A stretch of DNA of 6,932 bases, taken from positions 1 to 6,932 of the forward strand of contig USJP01000083.1 of NCBI GenBank assembly GCA_900555105.1, written 5' to 3'. Position numbers and translations under genes: made by a program. Under the pieces are notes generated by a model that saw only the letters and a program-made list of their open reading frames with translations, was not told the DNA's origin and searched no databases. This stretch comes from an uncultured Coriobacteriaceae bacterium. Its GTDB lineage: Bacteria > Actinomycetota > Coriobacteriia > Coriobacteriales > UMGS124. This document shows, piece by piece, positions 1-5,643 of this stretch (position 1 is the stretch's first letter; every line of letters begins with the position of its first letter).

Positions 1-1
1 G

Positions 2-127
2 GGCTTCAATGTGTTCACCGCCCCGCGCGACATCATCGACCGCATCATCTACCTCGCAACGCCCGAAAACGTGCGTCAGACCTGGGTGCAGGGGGCCCTC
101 GTGCATGACAGGATCACGCTGCGCTAA
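2..127 (+). CDS. C-terminal fragment of an amidohydrolase, probably guanine deaminase-like
   Basis: This is an open frame from the window edge to a TAA at 125-127, encoding 41 residues; the start and the catalytic domain lie outside the window. The visible tail reads through IIYLATPENVRQTWVQGALV. This is the usual end of amidohydrolase-superfamily enzymes, where the last strands of the composite domain carry a 'x-V-x-x-V-x-V-x-G-x-x-V' pattern. Guanine deaminases end very similarly, with an 'LYLGDDRN(I/V)xxVYVxG' segment. Guanine deaminase hydrolyses guanine to xanthine and ammonia in the cytoplasm. A nucleobase permease 201 bases downstream on the same strand fits a purine role. No metal-binding residue is in view, so another amidohydrolase such as SsnA or a related deaminase is possible. 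The family is fairly likely; the substrate is an inference. Confidence 0.6.
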   Translation, partial: GFNVFTAPRDIIDRIIYLATPENVRQTWVQGALVHDRITLR

Positions 128-140
128 TCTGCGCCGCAAC

Positions 141-208
141 GCATCCGTGGACGGGTTTGCTTTGGCTCACTGGTCGTGAAATACCAGTGTGAATCCGCCT
201 ACGGATGC
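141..208. repeat. Long imperfect hairpin between amidohydrolase and permease
   Basis: GCATCCGT at 141-148 is the exact reverse complement of ACGGATGC at 201-208. Pairing can continue inwards: 149-150 with 199-200, then 152-158 with 191-197 using two G-T wobbles. An inner perfect 7-bp stem (CACTGGT 168-174 with ACCAGTG 183-189) closes an 8-base loop. It begins 13 bases after the upstream stop codon. No T-run follows on either strand, so it does not look like a standard intrinsic terminator. It could be an RNA-stability or processing hairpin at the end of the upstream mRNA, a dispersed palindromic repeat, or part of a structured leader. The base pairing is seen directly; its function is unknown. 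Confidence 0.6.
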
Positions 209-258
209 ATAAAACGCGACTATGGTCGATAATCAATCCCTGTTGTTGTACGTAAGAG

Positions 259-304
259 AGCCGTCTCAAGACGGGCGCCTAAGGGGTGCCCGATCGTCGG
301 CGGC
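259..304 (+). promoter_or_regulatory. Structured leader with overlapping hairpins upstream of the permease
   Basis: Three hairpins can be drawn just ahead of the permease. They are CCGTC (261-265) with GACGG (270-274), CGGGCGCC (272-279) with GGTGCCCG (285-292, one G-T wobble), and CCGA (290-293) with TCGG (297-300). Neighbouring hairpins share bases 272-274 and 290-292, so they cannot all form at once. An outer GCCG (260-263)/CGGC (301-304) pairing is also possible. The Shine-Dalgarno site (about 312-320) lies outside these stems. Mutually exclusive stems before a transporter gene suggest leader control, but I could not match the conserved core of the purine, xanthine (NMT1) or guanidine riboswitches. 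GC-rich DNA produces chance stems, so this is tentative. Confidence 0.35.
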
Positions 305-328
305 ACACATCAAGGGAGAGACGAAAGA

Positions 329-1726
329 GTGAGCGAGAGCACAACCGCGCAGGTAGATACTGCCAATGAGGCGGCCAACGGCATCACGGTCGGCATCGAT
401 GCCAAGCTGCCTTGGGGAAAGGCGCTGCTGCTGGGCTTGCAGCATGTTTTGGCCATGGACTCCTACATGCCGCCCTTCATCATCGCCACGGCACTGGCGC
501 TGGCCCCCACGGCCTCCACGGCCCTGATTCAGTCCACCTTCCTGGGCGCAGGCGTGGCCTCGCTCATCCAGGTGCTGTTCTTCCTGCGCATGCCCGTGTG
601 CCAGGGCCCCTCGTACGTACCCGTGGGCGCGGTCATCGGCCTGTACCTGGGTGCCAACGGCTTTGACACCGTCTTCGGCGCATGCCTGGTGGGCGCCGCG
701 TGCATGGTGCTCTTCGGATTGTCAGGCCTGTACAAGCGCGTCGTGCACCGCTTCATCCCGCCCATCGTGAGCGGCACCGTTATCATGATCGTGGGCCTCA
801 CGCTTCTGCCCACCGCCTTCTCGAGCAACATCTTCGTTGAAGGCAGCAGCCTTTCCATGGGTCAGAACATCCTGCTGGCCTGCATCTCCGCCGCCGTCAT
901 GATCGCCTTCTCCATGCTGGGCGTTTACCGTCCTCACCTGGGCAGGACGCTGCGCGTGTGCTCGGTCATCATCGCCCTGCTCACGGGCTCCATCGCTGCT
1001 GCCTGCATGGGTGGCCTGGACCTTTCGAGTGTGGCCGCCGCACCCCTGTTCAGCCTGCCCAACGTGGCCTTCGTGAACTACGGCCTGTCGTTTGACATCT
1101 CCGCCATCCTCACGATGCTCGTCATCTATATGGTGCTTCTCGCCGAGACCACCGGTACCTGGTATGCCGTGAGCTCCGTTGTGGGCAAGTCCATGACCGA
1201 CGAGCAGATCAACCGCGGCGTCATCGGTGAGGGCCTGGGCTGCCTGGTGGGCTCGCTTCTGGGCACCACGCCCGTGACCGGCTACTCCACCAACGCCGGC
1301 ATCATCTCCATCACCGGCGTGGCCAGCCGCCGCGTGTTCGTGATGGCCTCGGTGTGGCTCATCGCGCTTTCGTTCGTCGGCAAGCTGTCCGCCCTCATCA
1401 TGGCCATCCCCGCCTCCGTCATCGGCGGCGTGTTCGCCGTGGTGTGCGCCATCATCCTGCTCAACGGCTTCCGTCAGATCAAGGGCGAGCCGCTCAGCGA
1501 GCGTCAGCTCTACATCATCGGCGTGCCGATCGCCGTGGCCGTAGGCCTGCTCAACATTCCCGCCGACCTGTTGAACACTGTGCCCGAGATGGCTCAGTAC
1601 CTGCTCAACTCCCCCATCGCCGTCAGCGCCATCGTGTGCATCGTGCTCAACAAGATCCTGCCCGAGCACACCGCAGCCGAGAAGCGCAGCGAGAAGGAGA
1701 CGCAGGCCCCTGCCCAGCAGGCATAG
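329..1726 (+). CDS. NCS2-family nucleobase (purine/uracil-xanthine type) permease
   Basis: This 465-residue membrane protein belongs to the NCS2 (nucleobase-ascorbate transporter) family, whose bacterial members are usually proton symporters for uracil, xanthine, uric acid or other purines. It has about 14 hydrophobic segments, the first near residues 30-58 and the last near 426-444, and a charged C-terminal tail. Family marks include QH at 38-39 in TM1, GPSYVPVGA at 93-101 in TM3, a TM8 glutamate (E273) and the TM10 block ending in ITGVASR (328-334). Some usual binding-site positions differ: TGT (275-277) stands where GD is common after the TM8 glutamate, GEGL (300-303) replaces DGL, and STN (320-322) replaces QN. 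The substrate therefore cannot be named. The GTG start at 329 is supported by AAGGGAGAG at 312-320, and no better start exists before TM1. The upstream amidohydrolase suggests a purine. The gene is transcribed alone or with that neighbour and ends at the terminator after 1772. Confidence 0.9.
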   Translation: MSESTTAQVDTANEAANGITVGIDAKLPWGKALLLGLQHVLAMDSYMPPFIIATALALAPTASTALIQSTFLGAGVASLIQVLFFLRMPVCQGPSYVPVGAVIGLYLGANGFDTVFGACLVGAACMVLFGLSGLYKRVVHRFIPPIVSGTVIMIVGLTLLPTAFSSNIFVEGSSLSMGQNILLACISAAVMIAFSMLGVYRPHLGRTLRVCSVIIALLTGSIAAACMGGLDLSSVAAAPLFSLPNVAFVNYGLSFDISAILTMLVIYMVLLAETTGTWYAVSSVVGKSMTDEQINRGVIGEGLGCLVGSLLGTTPVTGYSTNAGIISITGVASRRVFVMASVWLIALSFVGKLSALIMAIPASVIGGVFAVVCAIILLNGFRQIKGEPLSERQLYIIGVPIAVAVGLLNIPADLLNTVPEMAQYLLNSPIAVSAIVCIVLNKILPEHTAAEKRSEKETQAPAQQA

Positions 1727-1754
1727 GCGTCCCCGAGGGAGGACCCACCCTCAA

Positions 1755-1771
1755 CACATATCGCGTATGTG
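1755..1771 (+). other. Small hairpin just before the permease terminator
   Basis: CACATA (1755-1760) and TATGTG (1766-1771) form a perfect 6-bp stem around the loop TCGCG. It directly abuts the larger terminator hairpin. It may stabilise the 3' end of the permease mRNA or simply be part of a compound terminator. Confidence 0.4.
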
Positions 1772-1809
1772 AAAGCGCGCTTCCCGCGATAGCTGGAGGC
1801 GCGCTTTTT
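1772..1809 (+). terminator. Intrinsic terminator of the permease transcript
   Basis: AAAGCGCGC (1772-1780) pairs perfectly with GCGCGCTTT (1799-1807) around an 18-base loop, and the stem runs into TTTTT at 1805-1809. This is the classic GC stem plus T-run. It sits 45 bases after the permease stop codon and is oriented to end + strand transcription. Confidence 0.85.
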
Positions 1810-1876
1810 CGTAGGCGTGGTCGTGATTGCGGTTGTGGGCGCAAGCGACGTCCGAGAGACGCGTACTGTCTGGGAT

Positions 1877-1889
1877 TAACATACATTTC
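1877..1889 (+). repeat. Outlying copy of the 13-base repeat TAACATACATTTC
   Basis: TAACATACATTTC at 1877-1889 recurs exactly at 1929-1941, and its reverse complement stands at 1949-1961. The first two copies are direct repeats 52 bases apart, and the last two form the big palindrome. This copy could also pair with 1949-1961 in RNA, competing with the palindrome's own stem. Function unknown; a protein-binding half-site or a decayed copy of the palindrome are both possible. Confidence 0.7.
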
Positions 1890-1924
1890 GCAAATTCGAA
1901 AAATGCGCCAACTGGGGTTTTGAT

Positions 1925-1970
1925 GAAATAACATACATTTCAACAGGTGAAATGTATGTTATTTCTTTTT
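1925..1970. terminator. Perfect 17-bp inverted repeat followed by a T-run (terminator-like)
   Basis: GAAATAACATACATTTC (1925-1941) is the exact reverse complement of 1949-1965, with the 7-base loop AACAGGT between them and TTTTT at 1966-1970. The T-run is placed to stop + strand transcription, although the permease already has its own terminator 120 bases earlier. On the minus strand the stem lies 48 bases after the HPt stop codon, where the operon needs an end, but only ATCAAAA follows it there. The stem is AT-rich, unlike the GC-rich terminator nearby. It may be a back-up or two-way terminator, the 3' end of a small RNA starting after 1810, or a binding site for a dimeric regulator. The palindrome is certain; the role is not. 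Confidence 0.6.
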
Positions 1971-2012
1971 GAATCGACAGCAGCGCCCTGCGGACTGCCG
2001 GCGGTGGCCCGC

Positions 2013-2363
2013 CTACTCCCCCAGGGCTTCGACCGTCTCGTTGTAGGCCTTGCGCAGCGCCGCCATGAGCGGCTCGACGTCGACACCTTCGAGAACACAG
2101 GGACGCAAAGCCTCGGTGAGCTCGACAGCCGGAGCCGCCAGGTTGGAAAGTCCCAGGTTGAGCGCCACACCCTTGAGCGTATGGGCGGCTCGGAACGCCG
2201 CCTTGGCATCGTGGGCCGCAAGGGCATCTTCCAGCTGGGAGAAGCTTTCGTCTTGCACGAATTTGCCCGCAAAGCGCTCCACGAGGGCCGGTGATCCCAA
2301 ACGGCTCGCAACGTCATCGAAATCGGCCCCGATTCGCTCGTATATCGCGCGAATGTCACTCAT
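2013..2363 (-). CDS. Stand-alone histidine phosphotransfer (HPt) protein
   Basis: This small 116-residue cytoplasmic protein has a single HPt domain. The motif AHTLKGVALNLG at residues 60-71 is the signature helix, and H61 is the predicted phosphate-accepting histidine, followed by the usual K64 and G65. The rest is helical and ends in a long amphipathic helix, as expected for the four-helix bundle. The length is typical of free HPt proteins. The ATG lies inside the end of the hybrid kinase gene (8-base overlap, ATGAGTGA), with GAGG six bases ahead, so it is probably translated by coupling. Its job should be to take phosphate from the kinase's receiver domain (D664) and pass it to another response regulator. 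None is encoded in the window, so the final target must be elsewhere. Family assignment is firm; the partner is inferred from the overlap. Confidence 0.92.
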   Translation of the reverse strand: MSDIRAIYERIGADFDDVASRLGSPALVERFAGKFVQDESFSQLEDALAAHDAKAAFRAAHTLKGVALNLGLSNLAAPAVELTEALRPCVLEGVDVEPLMAALRKAYNETVEALGE

Positions 2364-4650
2364 GAGACGCCTCGCATTCCTCTTCTGAACTGCCGTCTTG
2401 ACAGTCTTTGTCCTTCTGTAAAAAAGCTTGCCTGCATTGGTCGCAGATAGTATGCGCCCGTTGCAAAGCGCTCACAAGCGCTGCCGAGTCAAGCGGCTTA
2501 GAAAGATGCTCGGTAAATCCCGCCTGAAGGCTGCGTCTCACATCATCGGCAAAAGCATTGGCGGTCACGGCAAAAATGGGCACGTTGGCCGCATCGGGAC
2601 GCTGAAGGCCACGGATAGCGCGGGCGGCTTCAAAGCCGTCCATGACAGGCATCATGATGTCGAGCAACACGGCGTCAAACTCCCATGGAGACGATGACTC
2701 GAACGTAGCCAGCGCTTGAGCGCCGTCCGAGACGCACACGGGATGCGCGCCCGCTGCGCTAATCATGAACTCGGCGATCTCGCGGTTGAGGTCGTTGTCC
2801 TCAGCCACCAGTACCCGCATCCCCTCAACCGTAGTGCATGCCACCGGGTCAGGTCGGGCCTCTTGGGTATTCAGCGCAATTTGATCGGTTGTCTCAAAGG
2901 GCAAGACCAGCACAAATGTGGTTCCCTCACCCTCTTTGCTCGTAAAGCTGATGGAGCCGCCCATGTGCTCGGCAAGACCTTTGGCAATCGACAATCCCAG
3001 GCCGTTGCTCCCCTGCACGGGCGTTACACGCCCCTCGCAGGTAAACGGCTCAAACACATGGCTCTGGAACTCCTCGCTCATGCCAATGCCCGTATCGGCA
3101 CACGTGTACTGCAGCGTCACCACCCCGTCGGAATAGGACACTTCTTTGCACCCAAGTGTGACCATGCCGCCAGGACGGTTGTATTTGACGGCGTTGGACA
3201 AAAGGTTCAGAAGCAAACGCTTCAGATGCGTCGGGCTTGCCAAAACATTGGGATGCTGGATGAAATCCTCCTCGAGGAGGACCTTCACGCCACAGCCGGC
3301 CGCATGCGACTCCACAATCTGCACGAGCTCGGTATTCATCGCGCCCACGTTAATCGGAGCCTTCACAAGCGTGACCTCGCCGCTCTCAAGTTTGCTCGTG
3401 TCAAGAACCTCGTTGACGAGGTTGAGCAGCAAAGTCGACGCATCCCAAATCTTGCGACGACATTGCGCCTGGCGCTCCATATCGTCTGGGCACGAGTCGG
3501 CTATCTCCACCATGCCGCGAATGCCGTTGATAGGGGTGCGAATGTCATGGCTCATACGCTGGAGAAACACGGTTTTTGCGTTGTTGGCCGCTTGCGCGGC
3601 ATTAGCCGACAACGCCAAATGCTCGTTGTATTCCTTCTCGCGCTTCAGGCTCTGCTCATAATGGAGCCGATTGTCGTTGCGTTTTCTGAGCACGATAACA
3701 GCAACGACAACAATGTAGACGGCACAAGCAGCAAGAGCAAACTGCACCGCTTGGCTCATAAGCAACGATACGGGAACGTACACATAGATATAGTAGCAGC
3801 GCACCTGGCCCGCCGCGCCGGCATACCAATGTGCGTTATGCCACACAAACGACAGCTTATCCTCGCGTACATTCATCGTTTTAAGTTGTTGAATCGGCGT
3901 ATCGCGAAGCTCGACGTCTCCCTGAGCGGCCTCCTGGACAAGCTCGGGGTCGTTCGCAGCCACAAGACGCCCCTCACACTCGATGACAATGGTGCCGGAG
4001 CGAGCAGTGTCATAACCGTCGAGAAGGTTCTGCTGAACAAGCATGTATTTGTCTGCAAAAGCCGCGTCGGTGTGGTAATACGCCACCGCAATGCCGGGAG
4101 CATCGCTACGACAGGCGGCGGCGATGTCAACATAGGAACCGTCGGGCAAATTCGCTCGAGCGGCATACACCTCGAAGGGATGCTCGGCCACATTGAGCAA
4201 GACATCCTTGCCAATCCACTCCTGCAAGGTGGAAGCGTCCACCTCATCGTTGGAGTATTGGGCTTCGACATCGCCAGAGGCATCGAGAACAATGGCACCC
4301 GTGAGTCGCAGCTCATCGACATATCGTTTCAGCGTCGATCCCGACAAATCCCCCTTGTCAGAGCTCAAATTGCGTGCCAGCTGCCCTGCGTTCTCAAGCG
4401 CGCGCAGGGCACATTGTGCTTCACTTGCATCATTGTAGGAATCGTAAACGAGCGCCTGTTCCTTGATATAGGCAATGGTTTGAGTAACGCGCGCTGTCAC
4501 GTAGGGTAAAGTCGAATTGAAACCCACAAGGCCCGCCAGAGCCGTCAAGACAAGCCCGACAATTATCACGACGACCCATAGCCTCTTGTTTGGTTTGGCT
4601 TTTTCCACGGGCGACATGGAAGCCGACTCGGGGGCCGCTTCAGCAGTCAT
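2356..4650 (-). CDS. Membrane hybrid sensor histidine kinase with receiver domain
   Basis: This is a 764-residue hybrid kinase. TM1 is at about residues 24-44, an extracellular sensor at 45-300 and TM2 at 301-321. The sensor looks like a double Cache domain: two 'G-x-I-V-(I/L)-x(3)-G' strands near 118-126 and 219-227, and it ends in YIYVYVPVSLL before TM2. A short coiled linker leads to HisKA with MSHDIRTPINGI (366-377; H368 phosphorylated). The ATPase domain has the N box (N486), DTGIG (519-523), FEPF (533-536) and GSNGLGL (547-553). The receiver (611-733) has E617/D618, phospho-acceptor D664, T696 and K718. The tail 736-764 holds four cysteines, including a CDQC pair. An alternative GTG start at 4683 would add 11 residues, but the ATG at 4650 has GGGAG nine bases ahead and is preferred. 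It overlaps the lipoprotein gene by 11 bases and the HPt gene by 8. It probably senses a small ligand, alone or through the lipoprotein, and feeds the HPt. Confidence 0.95.
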   Translation of the reverse strand: MTAEAAPESASMSPVEKAKPNKRLWVVVIIVGLVLTALAGLVGFNSTLPYVTARVTQTIAYIKEQALVYDSYNDASEAQCALRALENAGQLARNLSSDKGDLSGSTLKRYVDELRLTGAIVLDASGDVEAQYSNDEVDASTLQEWIGKDVLLNVAEHPFEVYAARANLPDGSYVDIAAACRSDAPGIAVAYYHTDAAFADKYMLVQQNLLDGYDTARSGTIVIECEGRLVAANDPELVQEAAQGDVELRDTPIQQLKTMNVREDKLSFVWHNAHWYAGAAGQVRCYYIYVYVPVSLLMSQAVQFALAACAVYIVVVAVIVLRKRNDNRLHYEQSLKREKEYNEHLALSANAAQAANNAKTVFLQRMSHDIRTPINGIRGMVEIADSCPDDMERQAQCRRKIWDASTLLLNLVNEVLDTSKLESGEVTLVKAPINVGAMNTELVQIVESHAAGCGVKVLLEEDFIQHPNVLASPTHLKRLLLNLLSNAVKYNRPGGMVTLGCKEVSYSDGVVTLQYTCADTGIGMSEEFQSHVFEPFTCEGRVTPVQGSNGLGLSIAKGLAEHMGGSISFTSKEGEGTTFVLVLPFETTDQIALNTQEARPDPVACTTVEGMRVLVAEDNDLNREIAEFMISAAGAHPVCVSDGAQALATFESSSPWEFDAVLLDIMMPVMDGFEAARAIRGLQRPDAANVPIFAVTANAFADDVRRSLQAGFTEHLSKPLDSAALVSALQRAHTICDQCRQAFLQKDKDCQDGSSEEECEASHE

Positions 4651-5473
4651 GGGCGTCCACTCCCAAAAAGTTAGACATATCACTCAGATATTCGGAAGCG
4701 ATAGAATCTAACGTGCCATCGAGGTACATTTCGGAGAGCGCATCGTCAAGACGCACATCAATGCCCCGGGAGTCGTTCAAAGCGAAAGCAAACCCCAAAT
4801 TGACCGTCTGCAAAGGCTCGTCGAGGATGCGAAAATCCATCCCATAGTCGGACGCATACTTCTGGATAGCAATGTCATATCCGGCAATCGCATCAACGTG
4901 CCCTTTGGCGAGCATCGGGTACAGCAACGAACGGTCTTGCAGACAATACAGCAGGCCAACCTGAGGCAGAGAGTCCCCGTCAACGGAGTCGTCAAGGAAA
5001 ACCTTCTCGGATGTAGAGGCGGACTGGACGGCAACCACCCTATCCGCAAGGTCGTCCAAGGTCTGGATATCGCTGTCTGCGACCACGGCAATCACCTGGC
5101 GGCCCTGCATGTAAGGCCCCGCCCAGCGGTATTTGTCTTCGCGGTCCGTCATTGAGAAGCAGCAGGCAATAACGTCTATCAAGCCCCTCTCAAGCGGCTC
5201 GGACTCGTCTTCCCAGTTGATGTAATGAAACTCGGGAACAAACCCTGTACGTCTACAGGCTTCCGTGAGGATATCGACATCGATACCTGAAGGGCTGCCG
5301 TTCTCATCAAGGTAGCTGAAGGGAGGATACATGTCAGTCCCCACAACAAGCACGGGGAAGTCATCCTCAGTTTTTGGTTCGGGCGCATTGGAAGAACAGC
5401 CCGCGAGAAGACATGCGCCAACAACAGGCAAGCTTGCGCTTGCACAGGCAACGAACATCCTCCTTGTTAGCAT
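4640..5473 (-). CDS. Extracellular solute-binding lipoprotein, family 3 (amino-acid type)
   Basis: This 277-residue protein has an N-terminal MLTRR, a hydrophobic stretch and the lipobox LLAGC (22-26), so C26 should be lipid-modified and anchor it outside the membrane. After a short linker comes one family-3 solute-binding fold (about 40-268). It shows VGTDMYPPFSYLDENG at 44-59 and GIDVDI near 63-68. The MTDRED block contains R111, placed where HisJ-type proteins bind the ligand's alpha-carboxylate, and VDAIAGYD (193-200) and the NLGFAF strand follow. An amino acid or similar ligand is likely but not identified. A longer reading to 5581 is possible, but ATG 5473 has AGGGGAGG five bases ahead and gives a proper signal peptide. 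No ABC permease or ATPase is adjacent. The gene instead overlaps the hybrid kinase (ATGACTGCTGA), which suggests it is a ligand-binding co-sensor rather than, or besides, a transport component. Confidence 0.9.
   Translation of the reverse strand: MLTRRMFVACASASLPVVGACLLAGCSSNAPEPKTEDDFPVLVVGTDMYPPFSYLDENGSPSGIDVDILTEACRRTGFVPEFHYINWEDESEPLERGLIDVIACCFSMTDREDKYRWAGPYMQGRQVIAVVADSDIQTLDDLADRVVAVQSASTSEKVFLDDSVDGDSLPQVGLLYCLQDRSLLYPMLAKGHVDAIAGYDIAIQKYASDYGMDFRILDEPLQTVNLGFAFALNDSRGIDVRLDDALSEMYLDGTLDSIASEYLSDMSNFLGVDAHDC
4660..4664 (-). promoter_or_regulatory. Ribosome binding site that fixes the kinase start
   Basis: Read on the minus strand, GGGAG stands nine bases before the ATG at 4650 and lies inside the end of the lipoprotein gene. 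The upstream GTG at 4683 has no comparable site. This supports the 764-residue kinase. Confidence 0.65.
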
Positions 5474-5478
5474 ACCTG

Positions 5479-5486
5479 CCTCCCCT
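5479..5486 (-). promoter_or_regulatory. Strong ribosome binding site of the solute-binding lipoprotein
   Basis: AGGGGAGG on the minus strand lies five bases before the ATG at 5473. It selects the start that gives a compact lipoprotein signal peptide, over an ATG 108 bases further upstream. Confidence 0.75.
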
Positions 5487-5630
5487 AGCTCCTCAAGCCG
5501 GGCAATAATACCAAAGACCTTGTATATACGAAACGGGAAATATGAAGCCGCCGCCTGCCGGGTTGCGCAGGATATGCACATTGGAAAGAGAAGCGTCCCC
5601 TATCATCTGCGAAAAAGAACGCATGCGGCG

Positions 5631-5638
5631 AGAAAGGA
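5631..5638 (+). promoter_or_regulatory. Ribosome binding site that fixes the flavoprotein start
   Basis: AGAAAGGA lies five bases before the ATG at 5644. In-frame ATGs at 5542 and 5623 lack a comparable site and would add a basic, non-conserved N-terminal stretch. Confidence 0.7.
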
Positions 5639-5643
5639 CCGAC

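Larger units (their letters stand above)
1811..2012. other. Convergent intergenic region without a convincing gene
   Basis: This is the space between the terminated permease (+) and the end of the HPt gene (-). Open frames that cross it are out-of-frame shadows of the neighbours and lack a ribosome site. The first half is GC-rich and shows nothing recognisable. Positions 1870-1970 are clearly more AT-rich than the surroundings and carry the inverted and direct repeats listed separately. A GC stem next to the HPt stop (GGCGG/CCGCC, read on the minus strand) is too weak to call a terminator. Confidence 0.6.
5474..5643. promoter_or_regulatory. Divergent promoter region between the sensory operon and the flavoprotein gene
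   Basis: The 170 bases between the two ATG codons must hold the start signals for both directions. On the minus strand TATTAT (5510-5505) is a good -10 candidate for the lipoprotein-kinase-HPt operon, about 32 bases before the ATG, but no good -35 hexamer lies 16-18 bases upstream. A self-complementary GTATATAC at 5522-5529 lies just upstream of it and could be a regulator half-site or a second AT-rich promoter element. No convincing -35/-10 pair for the + strand gene stands out. Open frames that reach into this region from either side do so without ribosome sites. Confidence 0.4.

Noticed and set aside
128..328. Known purine, xanthine, cobalamin, Moco or guanidine riboswitch
   Set aside because: I looked for their conserved core sequences by eye and found none; only generic stems are supported.
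722..1669. 315-residue minus-strand frame opposite the permease
   Set aside because: Very rich in H, G, D and A, with no recognisable domain; typical antisense shadow of a high-GC gene.
1877..1961. CRISPR-like repeats
   Set aside because: Only three 13-base copies, one inverted, with unequal spacing and no cas genes.
1947..2294. Small + strand ORF beginning inside the palindrome (MKCMLF...)
   Set aside because: It runs antisense to the HPt gene and its first codons are only the palindrome arm; no ribosome site.
2716..4509. 597-residue open frame on the + strand opposite the kinase gene
   Set aside because: It lies wholly antisense to a kinase with all catalytic motifs, its translation is low-complexity and rich in H/R/L with no domain, and it has no ribosome site. 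It is a codon-bias shadow.
4651..4683. GTG start for the kinase 11 codons upstream
   Set aside because: The ATG at 4650 has a well-spaced GGGAG and gives a clean cytoplasmic N-terminus before TM1.
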